From assembly GCA_021186555.1 (NCBI GenBank), contig JAJKFL010000004.1, forward strand, positions 9,414,001 to 9,478,000: a stretch of DNA of 64,000 nt. Reading direction: 5' to 3'. This document shows, piece after piece, positions 54,984-64,000 of this stretch. This DNA is from Reticulitermes speratus (lineage: Eukaryota > Arthropoda > Insecta > Blattodea > Rhinotermitidae). Each line of letters begins with the position of its first letter. Position 1 is the stretch's first letter. The position numbers were made by a program, and so were the translations under genes. Under the pieces are notes generated by a model. It had not been told where the DNA came from, did not search any database, and saw only the letters and a program-made list of their open reading frames with translations.

Positions 54984-55024
54984 ACCCTACGCGTTTCAGC
55001 TCTTCGTGAGCCATCATCAGGGGT
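54984..55024 (-). ncRNA. Hammerhead-ribozyme-like motif, left arm
   Basis: Minus strand: ACCC, CTGATGA, T, GGCTC-ACGAA-GAGCT, GAAA, CGCG, TA, GGGT. Core residues CTGATGA and GAAA are canonical; stem I ACCC/GGGT is four pairs; stem II has four Watson-Crick pairs and one G-U; CGCG is self-complementary. The only departure is the extra T after CTGATGA. Confidence 0.62.
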
Positions 55025-55576
55025 TTTTTACTCTTATAAAGTGCTTTACAAATGCTGCATCTGTTGATGACATTTTTTAAATTTTGGAGCATAAAACACT
55101 TGTTCATAAGTTAAAAAACACACGATTCATAAGTCACAGTTAAAATGATGGTTTGTTAAAAATAATAGCTTGTTAAAAACACTGTTCACTGCGTCTATTA
55201 TATAAAAAAATTGTTCGCACTTCTAAAGGTTACAGGAGATCACACACTGCACTGTGCTGGTTGCGATGGACTTTGATGCAGCACGGCGATAGACAATTCG
55301 TGCTGTACTATCGCCGTGCTGCATCAAAGTCCATCGCAACCAGCACAGTGCAGTGTGTGATCTCCTGTAACCTTTAGAAGTGCGAACAATTTTTTTATAT
55401 AATAGACGCAGTGAACAGTGTTTTTTAACAAGCTATTATTTTTAACAAACCATCATTTTAACTGTGACTTATGACTCGTGTGTTTTTTAACTTATGAACA
55501 AGTGTTTTATGCTCCAAAATTTAAAAAGTGTCATCAACAGATGCAGCATTTGTAAAGCACTTTATAAGAGTAAAAA

Positions 55577-55618
55577 ACCGCTGATGATGGCTCACGAAGA
55601 GCTGAAACGCGTAGGGTA
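55577..55618 (+). ncRNA. Hammerhead-ribozyme-like motif, right arm
   Basis: Same motif as the left arm, on the plus strand, but the base before CTGATGA is G instead of C (ACCG), which breaks the first stem I pair with GGGT. Likely weaker than the left-arm copy. Confidence 0.55.
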
Positions 55619-55694
55619 AAATATGATATAAGGAGCTAATTTTCACCTTATAATTTGTGCATTTGTTGGTGTTTATCTTAAATTGCTTACTTAT

Positions 55695-56595
55695 GTTTGT
55701 GTGTTAATGTTCTAATTCTGATTTTAAACTTTCCTTTGGACTGTTGACTCCCCACTTTAATTTAAAAAATGGAATATGGTTGCATTGAATCAAATTAGGA
55801 TGCTGTTTAGAACTTAAACTTGCCTCAATTTCTTGGTTTGTTTTTAATTTTTTAATTTCTGTGGCTTTCCTCTGAATGTTTTGTGTTATATTTGTAGATT
55901 TTTGCTAGTTTTATTATTGACCGTTGTGCTCTTGAATCAGTATGTTAATAAACAAGAAATGAATTGAATCATCTTCATTATAATCATCATCCACGTTAAT
56001 ATATTTTGAGAGCGGACTGTTTTATGTCGATTATTGTACTTCCTTTCCAATTAACAATTTACAACCCAGTTGCAAATAAATGCGCCACCTGCTACAATAT
56101 TAACAAATTTAATATTACCACACAGCCAATTTATATATTCCTTATGATCCTCACAGTACAAAAGGATTATTTTCATAAAATAAATTTGCAGACTGTTCTA
56201 TATAATTAGCACTGACTCTGTTCTCTGTGATGTAGGAAAAGAAGCATTATATGCTGCGTACATGGACGTGAGATCGCATAGGGTCACATACCCTAATCCT
56301 TTGTTTTTACGTATTCACTATAATTACGACAAACCCTCCTTCATTCCTCCTGAAGTCTGCCTCTTAATTAAACTAAATTGTATGTTGCACTTCAGAACCG
56401 AGTGGCTCCGAACGATGTACCTTAGTTCGAATTTCAAATTCCTTTACACTGCATAACACTCTGATAAACACACGTGTTTCAATGCTGATACCAGTGTGTA
56501 TTGTAACAGAGTGTTATATACGGTATACGGTAAAGACATTTGGTTCGCTTTGTGTTATGCCTCGGGTTTTGTTGTTGCTTTGTATTCCTGCTGTC
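55695..56595. other. Unmatched part of the duplication unit
   Basis: Contains short ATG frames at 56006-56209 and 56262-56456 that recur in the second unit but show no domain. No repeat family recognised. Confidence 0.35.
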
Positions 56596-56599
56596 CAAA

Positions 56600-56825
56600 A
56601 CGTAATTCGTCCGAAAATTCAAGTTTTCTTGGATGAAAGGCTTCGTCGACTGGTAGATATTTAACGACGTTTCGGATAAGCCCAGTGCCTCCATATTCAA
56701 GTGTCAAACACTGTACGGATGTTTTAAATACTTGAACCCTGAAGACAGAGCCACGACATCCTTCGAAACACTGTAAATATTTACCAGTCGAAATAGTGTA
56801 ACATCCAAGAAGACCAAAATCTTCA
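56600..56825. mobile_element. Decayed group I foldback in unit 1
   Basis: CGACTGGTAGATATTTAACG and TGTAAATATTTACCAGTCG are the inner arm pieces; TTTCTTGGATG and CATCCAAGAAGACC the outer. Middle reads CCCTGAAGACAGAG and CCTTCGAAACACTG, diverged from the family. No duplication recognised. Confidence 0.6.
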
Positions 56826-56969
56826 GCAACACTGCTGTGATAGCCTCAAAAATTTCTTATGGCCATAAGGATCTCTTTAATCAGCAAGCAGATAAATAAT
56901 TAATTTAAGTAAATTGTTATTATCATTTAGAACAATTGTTGCTGATAATTTCCATAATACTAGTAAATG

Positions 56970-57020
<51 letters not shown>

Positions 57021-57042
57021 AGTAGATATACGCGAAGCTGAT

Positions 57043-57284
57043 CCCAGTGGCAGCGCGGTCTAAGGTGTGGGTCTGCGGTCTCCCGCTTGCTGTGATTGCG
57101 GGTTCGAATCCCGACAGAGTTATGGACGTCTGTCTCTTGTGAGTGTTGTGTGTTGTCAGGTAGAGGTCTCTGCGTCGGGCTGATCACTCGTCGAGAGGAG
57201 TCCTACCGAGTGTGGTGTGTCTGAGTATGATCGTGAAGCCTCGATAATGAGGAGGCCCTGGCCCACTAGGGGCTGTCAAACCAT
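57043..57284 (+). mobile_element. SINE family B in duplication unit 2
   Basis: Same sequence as 54471-54712, carried by the segmental duplication rather than by a new insertion. Confidence 0.9.
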
Positions 57285-57556
57285 GAAAAAATATATACAT
57301 ATTTATAAAACAAAAAAGTACTCTATAATATATTTGTCATTAGTTGCTTCTATTTGTTATATCATGCGCACTGATATTTCTACGGTTTCTTCAACTCAAT
57401 AATTATTAATTAATTATTAATTAGTTTTTTCGCAATAATTCTAATTTGCTTACTTATTCTTTAATCTTAACTCACCGTGCATTTTTATTATTTAAGGTAA
57501 ACACCAACAAATGCACAAATTATAAGGTGGAAAATTAGCTCCTTATATCATATTTT

Positions 57557-57597
57557 ACCCTACGCGTTTCAGCTCTTCGTGAGCCATCATCAGGGGT
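57557..57597 (-). ncRNA. Hammerhead-like motif, left arm of duplicate
   Basis: Identical to the motif at 54984-55024; the spacing between the two is 2,573 bases. Confidence 0.6.
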
Positions 57598-58149
57598 TTT
57601 TTACTCTTATAAAGTGCTTTACAAATGCTGCATCTGTTGATGACATTTTTTAAATTTTGGAGCATAAAACACTTGTTCATAAGTTAAAAAACACACGATT
57701 CATAAGTCACAGTTAAAATGATGGTTTGTTAAAAATAATAGCTTGTTAAAAACACTGTTCACTGCGTCTATTATATAAAAAAATTGTTCGCACTTCTAAA
57801 GGTTACAGGAGATCACACACTGCACTGTGCTGGTTGCGATGGACTTTGATGCAGCACGGCGATAGACAATTCGTGCTGTACTATCGCCGTGCTGCATCAA
57901 AGTCCATCGCAACCAGCACAGTGCAGTGTGTGATCTCCTGTAACCTTTAGAAGTGCGAACAATTTTTTTATATAATAGACGCAGTGAACAGTGTTTTTTA
58001 ACAAGCTATTATTTTTAACAAACCATCATTTTAACTGTGACTTATGACTCGTGTGTTTTTTAACTTATGAACAAGTGTTTTATGCTCCAAAATTTAAAAA
58101 GTGTCATCAACAGATGCAGCATTTGTAAAGCACTTTATAAGAGTAAAAA

Positions 58150-58191
58150 ACCGCTGATGATGGCTCACGAAGAGCTGAAACGCGTAGGGTA
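58150..58191 (+). ncRNA. Hammerhead-like motif, right arm of duplicate
   Basis: Identical to 55577-55618, including the stem I mismatch. Confidence 0.53.
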
Positions 58192-59169
58192 AAATATGAT
58201 ATAAGGAGCTAATTTTCACCTTATAATTTGTGCATTTGTTGGTGTTTATCTTAAATTGCTTACTTATGTTTGTGTGTTAATGTTCTAATTCTGATTTTAA
58301 ACTTTCCTTTGGACTGTTGACTCCCCACTTTAATTTAAAAAATGGAATATGGTTGCATTGAATCAAATTAGGATGCTGTTTAGAACTTAAACTTGCCTCA
58401 ATTTCTTGGTTTGTTTTTAATTTTTTAATTTCTGTGGCTTTCCTCTGAATGTTTTGTGTTATATTTGTAGATTTTTGCTAGTTTTATTATTGACCGTTGT
58501 GCTCTTGAATCAGTATGTTAATAAACAAGAAATGAATTGAATCATCTTCATTATAATCATCATCCACGTTAATATATTTTGAGAGCGGACTGTTTTATGT
58601 CGATTATTGTACTTCCTTTCCAATTAACAATTTACAACCCAGTTGCAAATAAATGCGCCACCTGCTACAATATTAACAAATTTAATATTACCACACAGCC
58701 AATTTATATATTCCTTATGATCCTCACAGTACAAAAGGATTATTTTCATAAAATAAATTTGCAGACTGTTCTATATAATTAGCACTGACTCTGTTCTCTG
58801 TGATGTAGGAACAGAAGCATTATATGCTGCGTACATGGACGTGAGATCGCATAGGGTCACATACCCTACTCCTTTGTTTTTATATATTCACTATAATTAC
58901 GACAAACCCTCCTTCATTCCTCCTGAAGTCTGCCTCTTAATTAAACTAAATTGTATGTTGCACTTCAGAACCGAGTGGCTCCGAACGATGTACTTAGTTC
59001 GAATTTCAAATTCCTTTACACTGCATAACACTCTGATAAACACACGTGTTTCAATGCTGATACCAGTGTGTATTGTAACAGAGTGTTATATACGGTATAC
59101 GGTAAAGACATTTGGTTCGCTTTGTGTTATGCCTCGGGTTTTGTTGTTTCTTTGTATTCCTGCTGTCCA

Positions 59170-59397
59170 AAACGTAATTCGTCCGAAAATTCAAGTTTTC
59201 TTGGATAAAAGGCTTCGTCGACTGGTAGATATTTAACGACGATTCGGATAAGCCCAGTGCCTCCATATTCAAGTGTCAAGCACTGTACGGAGGTTTTAAG
59301 TACTTGAACCCTGAAGACAGAGCAACGACATCCTTCGAAACACTGTAAATATTTACCAGTCGAAATAGTGTAACATCCAAGAAGACCAAAATCTTCA
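59170..59397. mobile_element. Decayed group I foldback in unit 2
   Basis: Counterpart of 56600-56825 with about ten extra differences (for example CGACGATTCGG for CGACGTTTCGG). Confidence 0.6.
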
Positions 59398-59535
59398 GCA
59401 ACACTGCCGTGATAGCCTCAAAAATTTCTTATGGCCATAAGGATCTCTTTAATCAGCAAGTAGCTAAATAATTATTTTAAGTAAATTGTTAGTATTATTT
59501 AGAATTATTGTTGCTGATAATCTCCATAATAAATG

Positions 59536-59571
<36 letters not shown>

Positions 59572-59572
<1 letters not shown>

Positions 59573-59820
59573 CTCGCTACTAACTACAGGGCTGGGGGTT
59601 CGAAACCCAGAGAGGGAGAGATTTTTCGCATTCGTCCAGACAGACCCTGGGGCCCACCCATCCTCCTGTACAATGGGTACCGGGTCATTCCCGGGGGTAA
59701 AGCGGCCGAGGCGTGGCGTTGCCCACCCAACCCATCTATCGCCGAGGTTAAAAAGGAAGATAAGAGCTACGCCTCTACTCCCCCTCTGTGCCTTCATGGC
59801 CTGTTACAGAGCAAAATTTA
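59572..59820 (+). mobile_element. SINE family E, head-truncated
   Basis: Starts at CGCTACTAACTACAGGGCTG with B box GGGGGTTCGAAACCCAG, body CCTGGGGCCCACCCATCC and CGCCGAGGTTAAAAAGGAAG, 3' end GTGCCTTCATGG. The A-box region is missing. It lies directly against the (ATT)n tract ending duplication unit 2. Confidence 0.78.
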
Positions 59821-60070
59821 CATTTTTTATTATTATTGCATACGTCACGTCACTGAACCCCAGTACTGAAATCTTGAGGATTCCTGCCACATCAGCTACA
59901 ATAAACTTGCTAGAAAAAAACGTGATATAAATCACTCGCACAGAAACTTGTGTTTGTAGTTAATTAATTTACGTGAGAATAGAGCAGAGGGTATTAGAAT
60001 ATGTGAAGTCAGCGAGACAGTATCGTGTGATTTTTACCACACATTTGTGGTAATGAATAACTAGCCGTGC

Positions 60071-60564
60071 TTTTTTTTTAAAGTTATCCATTCCTTTCAT
60101 TTTTTAGATCAGTGTATTCAATTTATTGTACCAACTAAATGCACATAATTAGTTACCATGCTGCTGGCTCGATACACGTCACAGCATAACACAGGGACAC
60201 GATCCACTTTGGACTGAGACACACACTACAGACCTGAACATGTAATGCTACAAACTATGTCTCCACTAACAGCTGGAACAGTAATTTTAATTTGTACAAT
60301 CATATTTATTATGTAATAAATGTTTTAATCATATTTTAAACATAGGGTTTTATAAACATTACAAATTTTAACTTTTATACATAAATAATATCAACAACGG
60401 AGCCTACTACAGACTGTAGAACCTTGTAAATAACAGCTTATCTCTGGCAATTGGTTTAAAACCTGGCATACTCGTACTGTGCTCCCTGAAGATGGTACAC
60501 TTGTACCGAAACATGTCGGAGTTACGTGTGCATTTGATTGGTACAATAAGTTGAATATATTGAT
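60071..60564. mobile_element. Group II-like foldback with hammerhead-like motif
   Basis: ATTCAATTTATTGTACCAAC near 60117 pairs with TTGGTACAATAAGTTGAAT near 60538, and AAATGCAC / GTGCATTT lie inside. CTAGCCGTGC occurs directly at 60061-60070 and 60565-60574 and may be a 10-bp duplication, although the left copy also resembles the family motif CACCGTGC, so the boundary is uncertain. A T9 run follows the left copy. Confidence 0.6.
60481..60522 (+). ncRNA. Hammerhead-ribozyme-like motif
   Basis: GCTCC, CTGAAGA, T, GGTAC-ACTT-GTACC, GAAA, CATG, TC, GGAGT. Stem I has four Watson-Crick pairs plus G-U, stem II five perfect pairs with a four-base loop, and the core is canonical apart from the extra T. 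This is one of the two best single candidates in the window. Confidence 0.62.
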
Positions 60565-60659
60565 CTAGCCGTGCCGTTAGAGATGTCAGCAGTAACATAT
60601 ATTGGTACAGAAGGACAGATTTTAATCCGAATAACTACGTCTTCAATGCAGGGCCTTGT

Positions 60660-60830
60660 CCGATCAGGTACTTCATATTAAATCATCTAACTTCCATTGA
60701 TCACAGTCCTTGAGAAGGTAAGAGATCACCAACTAGCCAAATTCCTCATATGTTATGGAACCCAGATGTACAGTACTGTGTTCACAAGAACACACGTGTG
60801 TCTATTCTGAGACAGATGCATTTAATCGAC
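60660..60830 (+). repeat. Very decayed LTVPQ-type repeat
   Basis: GATCACCAACTAGCCAAATTC and ATATGTTATGGAACCCAGATG follow the order of the 28.8-kb copy at low similarity. Confidence 0.4.
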
Positions 60831-60834
60831 GTTC

Positions 60835-62070
60835 TCCCATTCTATGTCTTTAGATCTATTTCTATAATATCCCCCCACAGATACTAGCCCTATCCTTTAG
60901 GTTTTCCAACCAAAACCCTGTACACGCTTATATTTCACTTATTTTCCCTGCGTGCTGAATACGCCGCCCATCTATTCCTCTTTAATTTCGTCATTAAAAT
61001 GCTATACGACAAAGAGACAAATCATAGCGCATTTCAAAATTGCTGTTTTCAGTTGCTTTATCCATTTCATTGTTTTCTATCAATCATTCGTATTAAGCGC
61101 TAAATAAGTTGCTACGCAATATAGGCATTATAAATTTAAATGTAATTTAAATAAATCTAAGGTATTAGCGCCTAAGAAAGGACGTAAATTAAACAAAAAT
61201 GAGAAATGGACAATGAAATCCAAGAAATGACAGCGACGGGTAAAATAAATTACTTAAGACAAACAAAGGAAATTAGAGGAGCGAGAAATAAACAAAAATC
61301 AAGACTATTAGCAAAAGGAATCAGAAACTAACAGCCATTGTCAAATTCTTAATGAGAAACTCTGCCATACAACGAAGATTTTGGAAAGGTACAAAGAAAA
61401 TATTAAGTGAATGACGGAAGCTGTTCGGGTGTGGAGAACATAGGAAGAAAGGAAAAGGTGTTTACAATATCCATGGTAGGTTTTGTAAGAAGATAGTAAG
61501 GATGCTGTCTCAGATGTGCAGCAAAAAGGTTGGTTGAATTGTAATTAGGAAGGGCCAGCAGAAGTGGAAAGGCGTTGTAAGTGATGAAGTGTTTTTACGT
61601 TGCATATTGAGGACATAGGCCAAGTGACAAACTGTTACAGCTGGCAGGTATAAATACAAATACTGGGAGCTGGAAAAAACTGAATTAAGAAGCAGGAGAA
61701 TTAGTGTCAGCATATGTTTAGTAGAGTCCGTAAAATAATAATAAAAATTTTGTAATAAAAATAATTAAATAATTTGCGAATATTACGAGTATTAAAAAAT
61801 ATTCTTCTTTTGATTACTCAGAATTGAAACATGAATGGGTTAAGAGAATTAAATGAACTTTTGTACAGGAAAGGAGATAATTGGAATAATCTGGTTCAAA
61901 ACAAGGTTTTGGGAATTACGAGGGATTAGGGGAGGATTTGAGAAGGGAAGACGCCCCCTGTGTTTTGGTGGAGGGGTATGTAAACCCATTAATATAATCG
62001 GAAACGAAAAACTGGAGGTAATAATTTTATGCAGTAAATGTTTGAGTGTGAAGATAGAGCGGCCTTCAGG
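60835..62070. other. No recognised gene
   Basis: Around 61195-61320 and 61430-61720 the plus strand is purine-rich with broken frames (for example MDNEIQEM), perhaps an old LINE. I cannot assign it. Confidence 0.3.
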
Positions 62071-62080
62071 AAAGTAACAA

Positions 62081-62328
62081 CCTGAGCTATTTCAGGCTAC
62101 CGCCGCCATGTAGATGAGATCTGCGCTCTTCTGGGATGTTACGCAGCATCGACTGGTAGTTCTGTAGCGACGTTTCGGGATAACATATGGGTCCCATCTT
62201 CAAGGGTCCATACGTCCAAGAAGAATTGACTTATTGACGCTTCAAGACGGGGCAGATAAGTTGTCCCGAAACGTCGGTACAGAACTACCATTCGACGCTG
62301 CGTAACATCCCAGAAGAGCGCAGATCTG
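62081..62328 (+). mobile_element. Group I foldback element, 248 bp
   Basis: Outer left segment TTTCAGGCTACCGCCGCCAT, arms CTCTTCTGGGATGTTACGC and its reverse complement, spacer about 30 bases. AAGTAACAA (62072-62080) and AAGTAATAA (62329-62337) form a 9-bp duplication with one mismatch. Confidence 0.82.
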
Positions 62329-62339
62329 AAGTAATAAAC

Positions 62340-62814
62340 TGTACAAATATAATAGCGATGGAAAGAATGAAAAACGCCTATTCAAAATCAGATGCAAATG
62401 AGAAAATAAATTCGGTAGGGCACAGTCCTTATTGGAGGGTCCAGGTGAATGGAAAGAGAAACGAAGAAACTATTGGAGAGGAGAGAAAACGATTGTAAAT
62501 GATAGCATAGCGTAGCATAGAGTGTGAATAGTAAAATTAGAGAGTACAACAATGTAAAGAAGGGAGCATTTAAGGATCTGTGCCCCACAAAGAAGTGTCG
62601 ATACACGGGCAATGAATGTTATCAGAGTACAAAAACACACCTCATTAAGCTCAATAAACTGAACCTCAAATCACAAACCTCTTCTCCTTCTCTCACGCAT
62701 CCTCAGCCCATGCCTTTCCCTTAATGTAACAATCCAAATTAATACATATTTAATTGTCCTACTGTCTCTAATTTATTCATAACATCACGTACTTTGTAAT
62801 GCCTAAATAAAAAC
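62340..62814. other. No recognised feature
   Basis: Unmatched sequence; short frames only. Confidence 0.3.
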
Positions 62815-63230
62815 TTTCAAAACACACTTATAAAACATGTTTATTCACCAGCACAACATGTTTCGGCTGATCATTTAAACTTCATGAGTAATGCCTAAAA
62901 ATATACGTACACAATTAGCAAGTCTAATGCTGACTGTATATATTATATTTTTTTATAAAATAAAAGCTAATTACTAATACTTGCACTAATATGAATCTCC
63001 TAAATAGAAAACACAATTACTAGTATTAAAATTGCAAGATGTCTATTTTGCCAAAGGGTTATAAGAATTATATTAGTACATTACAAATTGTATTTTATTT
63101 TTAAACAATGCATAAAACATACAATCAGAATGCCTCTTAATAATTCTTATGTAAATTTATATGCTCATTTACAAAGGTTAAATGATTAACCGAAACATAT
63201 TGAAATTGTGAATAAGCAAGCATTTTCATT
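62815..63230. repeat. Decayed group II foldback pair
   Basis: AACATGTTTCGGCTGATCATTT near 62858 and TAAATGATTAACCGAAACATAT near 63180 are inverted counterparts, with TTATTCACCAGCAC outside the left one. The hammerhead-like core is not recognisable. Confidence 0.5.
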
Positions 63231-63680
63231 TACTTTACAAGTGTGACTGAGGCTGTGTATTTAATTATCAATAACGAAGATCCATATTGCGGTTTTCTTG
63301 GATATTAAACCGTCAAGTCTGGTAAGTGATTATGAACGTTTGTGAAAAACATACTACCTCCATCTTCAGGACCGAAATGTTAGTAACCTTCGGTCACACT
63401 ACAAGATATCATAATCAAGAAGAAAAATGTAAAGCCATTGTTAACGTTATTTTGTGTATCGCTGGAAGAGAAGGTTTTGATCAAAAGCGAAATCAACAAA
63501 TACAGCAAGAAACCTAAAGTCAGTATCGTAAAATGTTCTGAAAGACAGTAGGACACATACTGATACAGTAACAAGCACCAAGTGTCTGTGTTACTTACAA
63601 AAATTATTTTGCCAAACTTAGCATCTATTCCACTGATATCACCTGCTGCTTCTATTCATAAAGACTTGATAACGTACATC
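63231..63680. other. No recognised gene
   Basis: CTCCATCTTCAGGACCGAAATG at about 63358 vaguely resembles the foldback centre motif but lacks arms. No other feature. Confidence 0.3.
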
Positions 63681-63687
63681 AGGGGCG

Positions 63688-64000
63688 CATCCAAGGGCTG
63701 CAGCCCCCCAAAACCCCCGAAACCCGAAATTTAAAAAACACAGATTTTTAGATATTGTATCAAAACTTTTACGTAATTTACCCTGCAGCCTAAATCAGCC
63801 ACTGAAATACGCTGATGACAAGTACATTAGAATTTTGAGCAAAAATTAATAAAATTAAAAAAAAACAAGAAGTTACGACATTATGAATTGAGTAATTGAA
63901 CATGTAGTTATATTTGTATGTATATAAGTGCAGTTGCAGACAGTGTTATGTTATGCTTACGACATGATTTTTATAACATAAATTTTAAAATCAAACATAA
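63688..64000. mobile_element. Possible hAT-like element running off the window
   Basis: CAGGGGCGCATCCAAGGG at 63680-63700 resembles a hAT terminus, followed by GGCTGCAGCCCCCC. The other end is not in the window, so this is unconfirmed. Confidence 0.35.

Larger units (their letters stand above)
54886..55679 (+). mobile_element. Group II foldback retroposon, 794 bp, two hammerhead-like motifs
   Basis: Arms of about 380 bases are nearly perfect inverted repeats centred near 55301. The left extension TAACTCACCGTGCATTTTTA precedes the first arm, which begins AACACCAACAAATGCAC; the right arm ends GTGCATTTGTTGGTG. AATTTGCTTACTTAT (54871-54885) and AAATTGCTTACTTAT (55680-55694) form a 15-bp duplication with one mismatch. 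Each arm has an outward-pointing hammerhead-like motif. No coding capacity. Confidence 0.85.
54446..57017 (+). repeat. Tandem duplication, unit 1 (2,572 bp)
   Basis: The unit starts CAAGTAGATATACGCG after an (ATT)n tract at 54397-54445 and ends in another (ATT)n tract. It is repeated at 57018. Contents: SINE B, a 794-bp group II foldback, about 900 bases of unmatched sequence, and a decayed group I foldback. Short frames repeated at 2,572-2,573-base spacing are by-products. Confidence 0.95.
57458..58252 (+). mobile_element. Group II foldback retroposon, duplicate copy
   Basis: Duplicate of 54886-55679 with one extra base in the left arm (AAGGTGGAAAATT). Same arms, motifs and flanking duplication. 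Confidence 0.85.
57018..59570 (+). repeat. Tandem duplication, unit 2
   Basis: Direct copy of 54446-57017. The first 1.78 kb shows one single-base difference (an extra G near 57527); the last 0.75 kb (from about 58810) shows about 20 differences. It ends in an (ATT)n tract at 59536-59570. Confidence 0.95.

Noticed and set aside
56006..56456. Duplicated short frames in the 2.57-kb unit as a conserved gene
   Set aside because: Their conservation is explained by the recent segmental duplication; frames break or change where the copies diverge.

Overview
The window is eukaryotic, AT-rich, repeat-saturated intergenic or intronic DNA from an insect. I found no intact host protein-coding gene. Several repeats point to Blattodea (cockroach or termite), most like Periplaneta: a degenerate '[22 protein letters not shown]' repeat (28.8 kb, decayed copies at 53.3 and 60.7 kb) and LINE 3' ends of the 'RRGRRRKQLLDDLKEKR' type. 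The organism call rests on recall of such repeats, not on a search.

Layout. 1-6.8 kb: pogo-like MITE, two SINEs of family A, one of C, a 114/191-bp tandem array, and a cluster of palindromic (foldback) elements. 7.5-9 kb: a foldback pair enclosing a LINE 3' fragment that runs into a 40-bp array. 10-17.3 kb: foldback, LINE remnants, a second inverted 39-bp array, a SINE B and a decayed transposase that has spawned a 34-bp minisatellite. 17.7-20.4 kb: hAT MITE, 79-bp array, pogo MITE. 21-29 kb: nested SINEs, a long foldback element with a SINE in one arm, LINE remnants. 29-31.5 kb: 20-bp and 19-bp arrays. 31.7-38.2 kb: a pogo/jerky-like DNA transposon with a broken transposase, containing a 5'-truncated RTE-like LINE, which itself contains a 78-bp MITE. 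40-53 kb: two hAT MITEs, two Tc1/mariner-like elements, more SINEs (A, B, C, D, E), a 55-bp array. 54.4-59.6 kb: two tandem copies of a 2.57-kb unit. 59.6-64 kb: more SINE and foldback elements.

Most interesting pattern. At least a dozen palindromic elements carry, at or near the centre or in the arms, a motif CTGANGA-T-stem-GAAA-CATG/CGCG-TA/TC flanked by short complementary strands. This matches the core of a type I hammerhead ribozyme (CUGANGA ... GAAA ... UH) with a recurrent extra U after A9. The stem sequences differ between copies while pairing is kept. Five of these elements (two are duplicates) share outer motifs (CACCGTGCATTTTT-like, then CACCAACAAATGCAC-like) and have 12-15-bp target duplications, so they look like a family of retrotransposed, hammerhead-bearing foldback elements. 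A second foldback group with 9-bp duplications shares the CCGAAACGTCGGTA part but lacks a clean core.

Genes do not work together here; the units interact as parasites of one another. Nesting and filled/empty site pairs give a relative insertion history. Limits: everything is read by eye, so copy numbers of arrays, exact ends of decayed elements and all family names below superfamily level are approximate.
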